From the NCBI GenBank assembly GCA_026786045.1, contig JAJAYV010000162.1:1-7640 (forward strand): a stretch of 7,640 nt of DNA, written 5' to 3'. A model generated the notes under the pieces. The model was not told where the DNA came from. It saw only the letters and a list, made by a program, of their open reading frames with translations, and ran no database searches. The stretch comes from Frankiaceae bacterium. GTDB lineage: Bacteria > Actinomycetota > Actinomycetes > Mycobacteriales > SCTD01. The position numbers and the translations under genes are program-made. Numbering within the stretch: position 1 is the stretch's first letter; every line of letters starts with the position of its first letter. Below, piece after piece: positions 1 to 6,531 of this stretch.

Positions 1-490
1 CCTCGCCGGCGTACGCCCGCACGAGCGGGTGCGCCGCGGCCCCCAGCCCGGCCGCCAGCCCGGCCGCCCGACCGCCCCGCCGGGCGACGACCGCCGTCAG
101 CGCGGCGACCCCGCCGACGGCGGCGAGCAGCGACAGCGAGCGCAGCGACAGCTCGCCCGGCTGCTGGCCGGTGAGCAGCAGCCAGAGGTGCGCGACGACG
201 TAGTACGGCGCGTTGTAGGACGGCGGGACGTCGACGAGGTAGCTCGCGGTGCCCTGGCCGGACAGCACCGCCTCGACCAGCCGCGCGAGCGGCAAGGGGG
301 CGACCTGCGCCGTGAAGAGCTCGTCGTACCAGAGGCTCGGGCGGCGCAGCAGCAGTGCGCTGCCGAGCAGGGCGAGCACGCCGGCCGGGGCGAGCAGCAG
401 CGGGGACCACCCCGTGGCGCGGACCGGCTCGGGCCCGGCTGCCCGCTCCTGCACCGCCGTCGCCACGCCCTCCAGGCTAGGCGCCGCCAT
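1..490 (-). CDS. GT-C glycosyltransferase (GT39/ArnT-like), N-terminal part, truncated by window edge
   Basis: The frame is open from ATG at 490 down to base 2, giving 163 residues with no stop, so the C-terminal part lies outside the window. After a short cytosolic N-terminus there is a first membrane helix at about residues 29-49. It is followed by SLWYDELFT (52-60), whose D56-E57 pair matches the acidic first-loop motif of GT-C mannosyl/aminoarabinosyl transferases. A P-P-S-Y-N-A-P-Y-Y segment (89-97) then runs into a second helix, in the place of the usual PPLYY-type motif. A further helix lies at about 118-136, followed by HPLVRAYAGE near 154-163, resembling the family's 'sPfhvrysqEaR' segment. 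Such enzymes move sugars from polyprenyl-phosphate carriers at the outer membrane face. Donor and acceptor cannot be told. No in-frame start lies upstream of 490 within the divergent gap, and the ribosome binding site is weak. The family call is fairly firm; the specific role is unknown. Confidence 0.8.
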   Translation of the reverse strand, partial: MAAPSLEGVATAVQERAAGPEPVRATGWSPLLLAPAGVLALLGSALLLRRPSLWYDELFTAQVAPLPLARLVEAVLSGQGTASYLVDVPPSYNAPYYVVAHLWLLLTGQQPGELSLRSLSLLAAVGGVAALTAVVARRGGRAAGLAAGLGAAAHPLVRAYAGE

Positions 491-525
491 CGTCCCGACG
501 GCCCGCGAGCCGTAGCCTGGAGACC

Positions 526-870
526 GTGACCGAGCCCCAGCCCGCAGCGATCCCGCCCGACCCCGAGAGCAGCACCCGCACCTCCGCGGAGCCGCCGGCC
601 GGCCTCGGCAAGGCGTTCCTCGTCTACACGGCGCTGCGCCTGCTCGTGCTGCTGGTCTCCTTCGTCGTGCTCCGCCTGGTTCTCGGACCGGACAACCCGC
701 TGCTGGTCGTCGGCGGCGCGGTGCTGCTGTCCGCGCTGCTCAGCCTGGTGCTGCTGCGCCGCCAGCGCGACGCCTTCACCGCCGCGTCGATCGCCAAGGC
801 CGACCGCCGCCGGGCCGAGCGGGCGGCCCGCCAGGCCCGCCTCGACGAGGGGCGCAGTCCCGAGGTCTGA
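526..870 (+). CDS. DUF4229 domain small membrane protein
   Basis: This 114-residue protein starts at GTG 526, with GGAGA at 519-523 just upstream as ribosome binding site. Residues 1-24 are Pro/Glu/Ser-rich and soluble. Two hydrophobic helices follow (about 30-53 and 57-78), joined by a short G-P-D-N-P turn. The family-typical L-L-R-R-Q-R-D-A segment (77-83) comes next, then a strongly basic, Arg/Ala-rich tail (91-105) that should stay in the cytosol. The layout of short N-tail, two helices, RRQRDA and a charged C-tail is that of DUF4229 proteins, which are common in Actinomycetota and have no established function. It is divergent from the glycosyltransferase and convergent with the M15 peptidase, so it appears to be monocistronic. 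Identification rests on recognised sequence pattern; no function is assigned. Confidence 0.85.
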   Translation: MTEPQPAAIPPDPESSTRTSAEPPAGLGKAFLVYTALRLLVLLVSFVVLRLVLGPDNPLLVVGGAVLLSALLSLVLLRRQRDAFTAASIAKADRRRAERAARQARLDEGRSPEV

Positions 871-917
871 GCCGGCAGGACATGGACCGCGGACGGGGAA
901 CGAGCGCGTCGTCCCGG
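871..917. terminator. Convergent intergenic gap with weak candidate bidirectional hairpin
   Basis: Two convergent genes end 47 bp apart here. An imperfect inverted repeat is visible: CGGGGAACGA at 894-903 against TCGTCCCG at 909-916, around a GCGCG-type loop, with a bulge in the left arm. There is no T-run on either side, which is usual for high-GC actinobacteria. It could stop transcription from both sides, but the pairing is imperfect and this is a weak call. Confidence 0.3.
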
Positions 918-1658
918 CTACCGGCCCGACAGCGAGAAGTGCTGGTAGTCCTTGATCGAGGAGAAGTCGCCGCCCCAGCCCCAGCCGGCTGCGCGGAAGG
1001 CTCGGACGACCACGTCGTCGCGCAGCACCATCCCGGTCCGCACGTCGGCCCGATCGAGGTAGGCCCGCCCGGCCTCCGGCAGCACCGTCGTCCCGCGGAG
1101 GTACGGGTTCTGCACCGGGTTGACGTCCAGCGCGGTCCCGTACGCGTGCTCGGAGAAGCCGGTGCCGCCGGTGGTCGTGCGGCAGTTGTAGGCCGAGGTG
1201 TTGTTGGCGGCCATCGAGGCGTCGTCGTCCGCGTCGTACTGCTCCACGGTCACCATCCGCTCGACCGGGAAGCGCGCGGCGTGCAGCTGCCGGAACACCT
1301 CGACCACCGCGCCGGTCTGCGCGGCGCGCACGACCACCTCGCCGGTGCGCGGGCGACCGTCGAAGCCCCAGTGCGAGAGCCGGACCAGCCGCAGGTCGGT
1401 GACCGAGACGGGGCAGCCGGCGCGGTGCGAGGCGCCCAGTCGCTCGGCGGTCACCGGCGCGACGCTCCAGCGGAACTGGCCGCGCCCGGTGGACGGGAAC
1501 GGCCCGGGGGGGGGCACGACGGGGGAGGTCTGCTCCAGCGTGGCGGCCGCTGGTCGCTCCGGCGCCCGCCTGTCCGTGCTGCCGCAGCCGGCCAGAAGTC
1601 CGGCGAGCAGGACGGCCGGCAGCACCACCGCCGTCGAGGTCCTGCGCATGCCGGTCAT
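918..1658 (-). CDS. M15 family metallopeptidase lipoprotein (D-Ala-D-Ala carboxypeptidase type)
   Basis: The predicted 246-residue exported zinc peptidase acts on peptidoglycan stem peptides or similar substrates outside the membrane. Residues 1-24 form a lipoprotein signal (Arg5-Arg6, hydrophobic core, LLAG) ending at lipidated Cys25. A Pro/Thr-rich linker (about 27-60) precedes the catalytic domain. The zinc motif S-x-H-x-x-G-x-A-x-D is present as SEHAYGTALD (169-178), giving ligands His171 and Asp178. KDYQHFSLS near the C-terminus supplies the third ligand His240, with Asp237 a candidate catalytic acid. NNTSAYNCR (152-160) is another recognisable stretch of the Peptidase_M15_4/VanY-like group. 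Cys82 and Cys159 could form a disulfide. ATG 1658 was chosen because it begins just before the signal peptide. ATG 1649 (three residues shorter) and GTG 1670 are alternatives; the frame is open further up to 1829, but that part is not signal-like. No strong Shine-Dalgarno is seen. A G9 tract (1506-1514) lies in the linker. The stop is TAG at 918-920. Exact cleavage specificity is unknown. Confidence 0.88.
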   Translation of the reverse strand: MTGMRRTSTAVVLPAVLLAGLLAGCGSTDRRAPERPAAATLEQTSPVVPPPGPFPSTGRGQFRWSVAPVTAERLGASHRAGCPVSVTDLRLVRLSHWGFDGRPRTGEVVVRAAQTGAVVEVFRQLHAARFPVERMVTVEQYDADDDASMAANNTSAYNCRTTTGGTGFSEHAYGTALDVNPVQNPYLRGTTVLPEAGRAYLDRADVRTGMVLRDDVVVRAFRAAGWGWGGDFSSIKDYQHFSLSGR

Positions 1659-1702
1659 CGTGGCACGCACCCGGGCAGGACGGGCGCTCACGGCGGCCGA
1701 GA

Positions 1703-1732
1703 CACGATCGTTGCCGGACGTTGCACGATCGC
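1703..1732. promoter_or_regulatory. Operator-like pair of CACGATCG repeats
   Basis: CACGATCG occurs at 1703-1710 and again at 1724-1731, exactly 21 bp apart (two helical turns). Each contains the palindrome CGATCG. Between them CGTTGC occurs at 1709-1714 and 1719-1724, spaced 10 bp. This regular spacing in a divergent promoter region suggests binding sites for a dimeric regulator on one face of the helix. The repeats are short and GC-rich sequence produces chance palindromes, so this is a candidate only. No regulator gene lies in the window. Confidence 0.35.
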
Positions 1733-1830
1733 GACCCGCCGACCGCTCGAGACGCCCCGCGGCGTGATCTGCCCGGACTATGTTCCCGCCATCCATCGGC
1801 ACTCGACCGGGTGACCGACTGCACTGCACG

Positions 1831-1838
1831 AGGTGGAG
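1831..1838 (+). promoter_or_regulatory. Strong ribosome binding site that fixes the binding-protein start
   Basis: AGGTGGAG at 1831-1838 stands 5 nt before ATG 1844. It selects this ATG over the in-frame GTG at 1811 and the longer open frame beginning at 1721, neither of which leads directly into a signal peptide. It is the best Shine-Dalgarno in the operon, consistent with high output of the binding protein. Confidence 0.75.
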
Positions 1839-1843
1839 ACGCG

Positions 1844-3520
1844 ATGCGCAACCTTCGACGCCAGGGCGTTGTCGCCCTGGGTCTGGCCGGCCTCCTGGTC
1901 GGCACCGCCGCCTGTGGCGGCGACAGCGGAACCAACGACGACGGGGCCTCCGGCAGCGACGAGGGCGGCGGCGACACGCTCGTCTTCGGCGCCTCGGCCG
2001 ACCCGGTGAGCCTGGACCCGGCCTACGTCAGCGACGGCGAGTCCCTGCGCGCGGCCCGGCAGATCTACGAGACGCTCGTGACGACCGAGGCCGGTGGCAC
2101 CGACATCGTCGAAGGCCTGGCCACCAAGTGGGAGGCCGACGAGGCCGGCACCGCCTGGACCTTCACGCTGCGCGACGGGGTGACCTTCCACGACGGCACC
2201 GAGTTCGACGCCGAGGCGGTCTGCTTCAACTTCGACCGCTGGTACAACTTCGAGGGCGTCCAGCAGAGCCCGTCGGTGTCCTACTACTGGCAGACCGTGT
2301 TCACGGGCTTCGCCAACAACGAGGACCCGGAGCAGGGCGAGAGCCTCTACGCCTCCTGCGAGGCGACCGACGCCACCACGGCGGTCATCAACCTGACCGG
2401 CCCGTCGGCGTCCTTCCTGCCCGGCCTGGCGCTCGCGGCGTTCTCCATCGCCAGCCCCACCGCGCTCGAGGAGTTCGGGGCCGACGAGGTCACCGGCACC
2501 GGCGAGGAGCCCCGCTTCGACGGCGCCTACGGCCTCGAGGAGGCCGTCGGCACCGGCCCGTACACGCTCGAGTCCTTCGAGCCCGGCAACCGCCTGGTCA
2601 TGACGGCCTACGAGGACTACTGGGGCGACGCGCCCGCCATCGAGACGATCATCTTCCGTCCGATCGCGGACGGCCCGGCCCGCCGCCAGGCGCTGGAGGC
2701 CGGCGAGATCCAGGGCTACGACCTGGTGGACCCGGCCGACTACGAGGCCCTCGAGGGCGCCGGTTACCAGCTGCTGTCCCGCCCGGCGTTCAACGTCGGC
2801 TACGTCGGCATCAACACCGCCAAGCCGCCGCTGGACAACCCGCAGATCCGCCAGGCGATCGCGCACGCCCTCAACCGCGAGGCGCTCGTCCAGGCGCAGT
2901 ACCCGGAGGGCTCGGAGGTGGCGACGCAGTTCATGCCGCCCGAGCTGTTCGGCCACGCCGACGACGTGACCGAGTACGAGTACGACGTCGAGAAGGCCAA
3001 GGCCCTGATCGCCGAGTCCGGCGTCGCGAACCCGACCATCGAGTTCTGGTACCCGACCGGCGTCAGCCGGCCGTACATGCCAAACCCGGAGGCGAACTTC
3101 CAGGCCTTCCAGGCCGACCTCGAGGCCGCCGGCTTCACGGTCACGCCGCAGTCGGCGCCGTGGAACCCGGACTACCTCGACGCGGTCAACACCGGTGCGG
3201 CGGGCCTGTACCTGCTCGGCTGGACCGGTGACTTCGGAGACCCGGACAACTTCATCGGGACGTTCTTCCGCACCGACCAGCCGTCCTGGGGCACGATCCC
3301 GCAGGAGATCCAGGACCAGCTCGAGGCCGGTCGCACCGAGACCGACGAGGCCGCACGGACCGCCCTCTACGAGGACGCCAACCGCGCGATCATGGAGCAG
3401 CTCCCGGGCGTGCCGTACGTCCACACCTCGCCGCGCCTGGTCTTCGCCGAGAACGTCGTGGGCTACGAGCCGAGCCCGGTGAGCATCGAGGACTTCGCCC
3501 GCGTCTCGTTCTCCGACTGA
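1844..3520 (+). CDS. Peptide ABC transporter substrate-binding lipoprotein (SBP family 5, DppA/OppA type)
   Basis: This 558-residue lipoprotein is the extracellular ligand receptor of the importer encoded downstream. The signal peptide (1-23: RNLRR, hydrophobic core, TAA) ends at lipidated Cys24, followed by a Gly/Asp/Ser-rich linker (25-44). The mature domain matches SBP_bac_5. It opens with TLVFGASADPVSLDPA (45-60), and has a domain-typical TFTLRDGVTFHDGTEFDAE stretch (106-124). It continues with GTGPYTLESFEPGNR (236-250) before YEDYWGDAP, QIRQAIAHALNREALV (334-349), and GDFGDPDNF near 462-470. The length is normal for the family. Cys127 and Cys172 are the only cysteines in the mature part besides the lipid anchor and could form a disulfide. 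The protein is acidic. Family 5 members bind di- and oligopeptides, nickel complexes, opines or sugars, so the ligand cannot be read from sequence; a peptide is the default. A 35-nt gap without an obvious hairpin separates it from the first permease gene. Confidence 0.93.
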   Translation: MRNLRRQGVVALGLAGLLVGTAACGGDSGTNDDGASGSDEGGGDTLVFGASADPVSLDPAYVSDGESLRAARQIYETLVTTEAGGTDIVEGLATKWEADEAGTAWTFTLRDGVTFHDGTEFDAEAVCFNFDRWYNFEGVQQSPSVSYYWQTVFTGFANNEDPEQGESLYASCEATDATTAVINLTGPSASFLPGLALAAFSIASPTALEEFGADEVTGTGEEPRFDGAYGLEEAVGTGPYTLESFEPGNRLVMTAYEDYWGDAPAIETIIFRPIADGPARRQALEAGEIQGYDLVDPADYEALEGAGYQLLSRPAFNVGYVGINTAKPPLDNPQIRQAIAHALNREALVQAQYPEGSEVATQFMPPELFGHADDVTEYEYDVEKAKALIAESGVANPTIEFWYPTGVSRPYMPNPEANFQAFQADLEAAGFTVTPQSAPWNPDYLDAVNTGAAGLYLLGWTGDFGDPDNFIGTFFRTDQPSWGTIPQEIQDQLEAGRTETDEAARTALYEDANRAIMEQLPGVPYVHTSPRLVFAENVVGYEPSPVSIEDFARVSFSD

Positions 3521-3555
3521 TCTAGCGACTCGACGACAGAAGGGCCCGCCGTCTC

Positions 3556-4563
3556 GTGCTCAGGTTCGCCGCGCGGCGGGTCCTCCTGCTCGTCCCCATC
3601 CTGATCGGCCTGTCGATCCTGGTCTTCCTGTTCGTCCGAGCGCTGCCCGGCGGACCGGAGACCGCTCTCCTGGGGGAGAACGCCACCCCGGAGCGGGTCG
3701 CCCAGGTCCGTGAGCTGTACGGGCTGGACCGCCCGGTGTACGAGCAGTACGTCAGCTACGTGCAGTCCGTCCTGTCGCTGGACTTCGGCACCTCCATCAC
3801 CACCCGCCAGCCGGTGGTGGAGGAGATCGCCCGGAGGTTCCCCGGCACGGTGGAGCTGACGGTGACGGCGATGATCATCGCTGTCGCCGTCGGCATCCCC
3901 CTCGGCTTCGTCGCCGCGCGGCGCTACGGCTCCTGGGTCGACAACCTCTCCACAGCAGGCTCGCTGCTGGGCATCGCCATCCCTGTGTTCGCCCTCGGCT
4001 ACCTGCTCAAGTACTTCTTCGCCATCAAGCTCGGCTGGTTCCCCACGCAGGGGCGCGAGGGCAGCCTGATGTTCCGCAACGAGCACCCGACCGGCTTCTA
4101 CGTCCTGGACGGGATCGTCACCGGCAACCCCGAGGCCGCGGTCGACGCGCTGCGCCACCTGATCCTGCCGGCGCTGGCGCTCGCGACCATCCCGCTGGCC
4201 TTCATCACCCGCATCACCCGCGCCTCCGTGCTGGAGGTGACCGGCGAGGACTACGTCCGCACCGCCGAGGCCAAGGGCATGACGCGCTCGGTCATCACCC
4301 GGCGGCACATCCTGCGCAACGCGATGCTGCCGATCGTCACCGTCGTCGGCCTGCAGACGGGCCTGCTGCTGTCGGGCGCGGTGCTCACCGAGACGGTCTT
4401 CGCGTTCGACGGCATCGGCCGCTTCCTGGCCCAGGCGGTCTTCGCCCGCGACTTCCCGGTCATCCAGGCGGGCATCCTGTTCCTGGCCGTCATCTTCGTC
4501 CTGGTCAACCTGCTGGTCGACCTGTCCTACGGCCTGCTCGACCCGAGGGTGAGGACCCGATGA
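3556..4563 (+). CDS. Peptide ABC transporter permease, DppB/OppB type
   Basis: The 335-residue inner-membrane permease is one half of the translocation channel. It starts at GTG 3556 with AGAAGGG (3538-3544) upstream at a rather long 11-nt spacing; no other start lies in frame in the gap. Layout: first helix at about 9-29, then the extracytoplasmic loop with RALPGGPE and the LYGLDRPVYEQY segment (54-65) typical of DppB. LDFGTSITTRQPV (75-87) follows, then the BPD_transp_1 core from about 97 to 330 with helices near 101-121, 134-155, 202-221, 259-281 and 303-326. The EAA coupling loop, which docks on the ATPase, is EDYVRTAEAKGMTRSV with its following RRHILRNAMLP (231-259). The C-terminus LLDPRVR is the family ending. 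The stop overlaps the next start as ATGA (4560-4563), implying translational coupling. Length is normal. Confidence 0.93.
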   Translation: MLRFAARRVLLLVPILIGLSILVFLFVRALPGGPETALLGENATPERVAQVRELYGLDRPVYEQYVSYVQSVLSLDFGTSITTRQPVVEEIARRFPGTVELTVTAMIIAVAVGIPLGFVAARRYGSWVDNLSTAGSLLGIAIPVFALGYLLKYFFAIKLGWFPTQGREGSLMFRNEHPTGFYVLDGIVTGNPEAAVDALRHLILPALALATIPLAFITRITRASVLEVTGEDYVRTAEAKGMTRSVITRRHILRNAMLPIVTVVGLQTGLLLSGAVLTETVFAFDGIGRFLAQAVFARDFPVIQAGILFLAVIFVLVNLLVDLSYGLLDPRVRTR

Positions 4564-5474
4564 GCCTGTCCGGGGCAGAGGCGCAGGAGACCGTGCTCAC
4601 CCAGTCCGAGGAGGCGCGCGGCGGGCTCGTGCGCGACGCGTTCCGCCGGCTGCGCCGCAGCCCGCAGGCGATCGTCGGCGCGACGCTGGTCCTGTTGTTC
4701 GTCCTCGTGGCGGTCTTCGCGCCGTTGCTGGCGCCGTACAGCCCGACGGCCCAGGACCTGTCGCAGGTGCGGCCCGGGCAGTTCCCCGGCCCGTCGGCCG
4801 AGCACCTGCTCGGGCTGGACCAGCTCGGCCGCGACGAGCTCAGCCGGATCATCTACGGCGCCCGCTACTCGCTGATCATCGGCGTCGTGTCGGTGACGAT
4901 CGGCGCGACCGTCGGCATGGCGCTGGGTCTGCTGGCCGGCGCTTTCGGCGGGTGGGTCGACGGCCTGGTCATGCGCGCCGCCGACATCATGCTGGCGGTG
5001 CCGAGCCTGCTGCTGGCCATCGGCATCGCCGCACTGCTCGGCCGCAGCATCACCTCGGTGATGATCGCCATCGGCGTGGTGAACATCCCGGTCTTCGCCC
5101 GGCTGCTGCGCGGCGCGATGCTGTCCCAACGCGAGAGCGACTACGCCCTGGCCAGCCGCTCGCTCGGGGTGACCAAGGGCCGGGTCGTGCTCAAGCACGT
5201 CTTCCCGAACTCCCTCGCGCCGGTCATCGTGCAGGCCACGCTGGCCCTGGCGACGGCCATCACCGAGGCGGCCGGCCTGGCCTTCCTCGGGCTCGGCTCA
5301 CCCGACCCGAGCATCCCCGAGTGGGGCCGCATGCTGGCCGAGACCAACGCCTACCTGGCCAGCGAGCCGCTGCTGGCGCTGTGGCCCGGGCTCGCGATCG
5401 TCATCTCGGTGCTCGGCTTCTACCTGCTCGGCGAGGCGCTGCGCGAGGCGCTCGACCCGAAGCTGCGCCGATGA
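4560..5474 (+). CDS. Peptide ABC transporter permease, DppC/OppC type
   Basis: The 304-residue second permease pairs with the DppB-type subunit. A cytosolic N-tail (1-35) carries RRLRRSPQAIVG, typical of the OppC_N domain, which continues through the first helix (about 39-59) and the APYSPTAQDL segment. The periplasmic-side motif HLLGLDQLGRDELSRIIYG (82-100) is characteristic of DppC. The BPD_transp_1 core spans about 102-300. Its EAA loop is SDYALASRSLGVTKGRVV with LKHVFPNSLAP after it (193-221). FLGLGSPDPSIPEWGRML (242-259) and the closing LREALDPKLRR are also family hallmarks. The start ATG overlaps the upstream stop by 4 bp. The stop TGA at 5472-5474 lies in the first copy of a duplicated 13-bp sequence that recurs at the next gene's start. 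Confidence 0.94.
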   Translation: MSLSGAEAQETVLTQSEEARGGLVRDAFRRLRRSPQAIVGATLVLLFVLVAVFAPLLAPYSPTAQDLSQVRPGQFPGPSAEHLLGLDQLGRDELSRIIYGARYSLIIGVVSVTIGATVGMALGLLAGAFGGWVDGLVMRAADIMLAVPSLLLAIGIAALLGRSITSVMIAIGVVNIPVFARLLRGAMLSQRESDYALASRSLGVTKGRVVLKHVFPNSLAPVIVQATLALATAITEAAGLAFLGLGSPDPSIPEWGRMLAETNAYLASEPLLALWPGLAIVISVLGFYLLGEALREALDPKLRR

Positions 5475-5491
5475 GGGGGCTGCGCCGATGA
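5462..5491 (+). repeat. Tandem duplication spanning the permease stop and ATPase start
   Basis: GCTGCGCCGATGA occurs perfectly at 5462-5474 and at 5479-5491, a 17-bp period. In the first copy the TGA is the permease stop; in the second the ATG (5488) starts the ATPase. The sequence between them (GAGGGGG, 5473-5479) provides a good Shine-Dalgarno 8 nt before ATG 5488. The first copy's ATG opens a six-codon frame (M-R-G-L-R-R) whose TGA stop overlaps the ATPase start. Confidence 0.8.
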
Positions 5492-6531
5492 CCGCCCCGG
5501 GGACCACCGTGGCCGACGCCGTCCCGGGCGCCGGCGCGGGGACGCCGCTGCTCGAGGTGCGCGACCTGCGGGTCACCTTCTCCAGCCGCGGCCGCCGCCC
5601 GGTGAAGGCCGTCGACGGCGTCAGCCTCGACGTGGCCGCCGGCTCGACCGTCGGCATCGTCGGCGAGTCCGGCAGCGGCAAGAGCGTCACCTCACTGGCC
5701 GCCCTCGGCCTGCTCGGCAAGCGAGGTGTCAGCATCAGCGGGTCGGTCCGCTTCGACGGCGAGGACCTGCTCGGCATGCCCGAGGCCGAGCTTCGGGCCC
5801 TGCGCGGCCGCGAGATCGCGATGGTCTTCCAGGACCCGATGAGCTCGCTCAACCCGGTGCTCAGCGTCGGCCGTCAGATCACCGAGATCCTCGAGCGGCA
5901 CCGCGGGCTGAAGGGGCAGGACGCCCGCGACCGGGCCGCCGAGCTGCTCGTCTCGGTCGGCATCGGCGACGCCGTGCGCCGGCTCAAGAGCTACCCGCAC
6001 CAGCTGTCCGGTGGCATGCGCCAGCGCGTGATGATCGCGATGGCGCTGGCCTGCGAGCCGCGACTGCTCATCGCCGACGAGCCCACCACCGCCCTCGACG
6101 TGACCATCTCCGCCCAGATCCTGGAGCTGCTCCGCGAGCTGGTCGTCGGCAGCCAGACCGCGCTGGTGCTCATCACCCACGACCTCGGCGTGGTGGCCGG
6201 GCTGTGCGACCAGGTGCACGTCATGTACTCCGGTCGCATCGTGGAGTCCGCGCCGCGCCGGCCGCTGTTCGCCGATCCCCAGCACCCGTACACGACCGGC
6301 CTGCTCGCCTCGGTCCCGCGGCTGGACCAGGCGCGCGGCGTCCCGCTGCTGCCGATCCCGGGCTCGCCGTCGGACACGCTGCCGTGGGCGGAGGGCTGCG
6401 CGTTCGCGCCCCGCTGCAGCCGCCAGGTGCCGGAGTGCCTGGGCGCCCCGCCCGCGCTGCTGCCTGCCCGCGGCGCCGCCGGAGGCCCGCACCTGGTCCG
6501 CTGCGTCAACCCGGTGCAGGACGGCTCATGA
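5488..6531 (+). CDS. Peptide ABC transporter ATP-binding protein, DppD/OppD type
   Basis: This 347-residue cytosolic ATPase hydrolyses ATP on the importer. A non-conserved Ala/Gly/Pro-rich leader (1-20) precedes LLEVRDLRVTF. Motifs in order: Walker A GESGSGKS (59-66), Q-loop Gln115 in VFQDPMSSLNP, ABC signature LSGGMRQR (173-180), Walker B LLIADE with Glu198, D-loop ALD (202-204) and switch His231 in ITHDLGVV. All catalytic residues are intact. The C-terminal Oligo_HPY extension begins near HPYTTGLLASVPRLD (266-280). It has the cysteine pattern GC-x5-RC-x6-C then a last Cys (304, 310, 317, 339), which in studied Dpp/Opp ATPases is linked to an iron-sulfur cluster. The start ATG has a good ribosome binding site from the duplicated junction. 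The stop overlaps the next gene as ATGA (6528-6531). Length and order are those of DppD. Confidence 0.94.
   Translation: MTAPGTTVADAVPGAGAGTPLLEVRDLRVTFSSRGRRPVKAVDGVSLDVAAGSTVGIVGESGSGKSVTSLAALGLLGKRGVSISGSVRFDGEDLLGMPEAELRALRGREIAMVFQDPMSSLNPVLSVGRQITEILERHRGLKGQDARDRAAELLVSVGIGDAVRRLKSYPHQLSGGMRQRVMIAMALACEPRLLIADEPTTALDVTISAQILELLRELVVGSQTALVLITHDLGVVAGLCDQVHVMYSGRIVESAPRRPLFADPQHPYTTGLLASVPRLDQARGVPLLPIPGSPSDTLPWAEGCAFAPRCSRQVPECLGAPPALLPARGAAGGPHLVRCVNPVQDGS

Larger units (their letters stand above)
1659..1843. promoter_or_regulatory. Divergent intergenic control region between peptidase and ABC importer operon
   Basis: These 185 bp separate two divergent genes and must hold at least the importer promoter. 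A plausible plus-strand -10 box TATGTT lies at 1779-1784, about 60 nt before the binding-protein ATG. No TTGACA-like -35 stands at the right distance, which is common in high-GC actinobacteria. For the minus-strand peptidase gene, 1659-1778 contains no TA step that could serve as a normal -10, so its promoter is not recognised. The repeated CACGATCG element is listed separately. No riboswitch-like structure was seen. Confidence 0.4.

Noticed and set aside
882..1814. A 310-codon plus-strand frame opposite the M15 peptidase
   Set aside because: Its translation is low-complexity and Arg/Gly/His-rich, while the minus strand gives a lipobox and the zinc-ligand motifs.
1721..1843. N-terminal extension of the binding protein by 41 codons, or start at GTG 1811
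   Set aside because: Either would bury the lipoprotein signal peptide. The AGGTGGAG ribosome binding site and signal sequence both indicate ATG 1844.
97..1977. A 626-codon open frame on the minus strand
   Set aside because: It crosses several genes in the wrong frame, and its translation is Arg/Ala/Gly-rich without domain character. Long stop-free antisense frames are expected at this GC content. Real genes on this strand at 1-490 and 918-1658 use other frames with recognisable protein families.
1778..3424. A 548-codon open frame antisense to the binding-protein gene
   Set aside because: Composition (Val/Gly/Arg/Leu/Asp-rich, no motif) is that of a mirror image of an acidic high-GC gene. 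The opposite strand has a complete SBP family 5 protein with signal peptide and ribosome binding site.
3521..3555. Possible attenuator hairpin between binding protein and first permease
   Set aside because: Only the palindrome GGGCCC is evident, with no extended arms. The gap is too short and unstructured to support a terminator or processing stem-loop.
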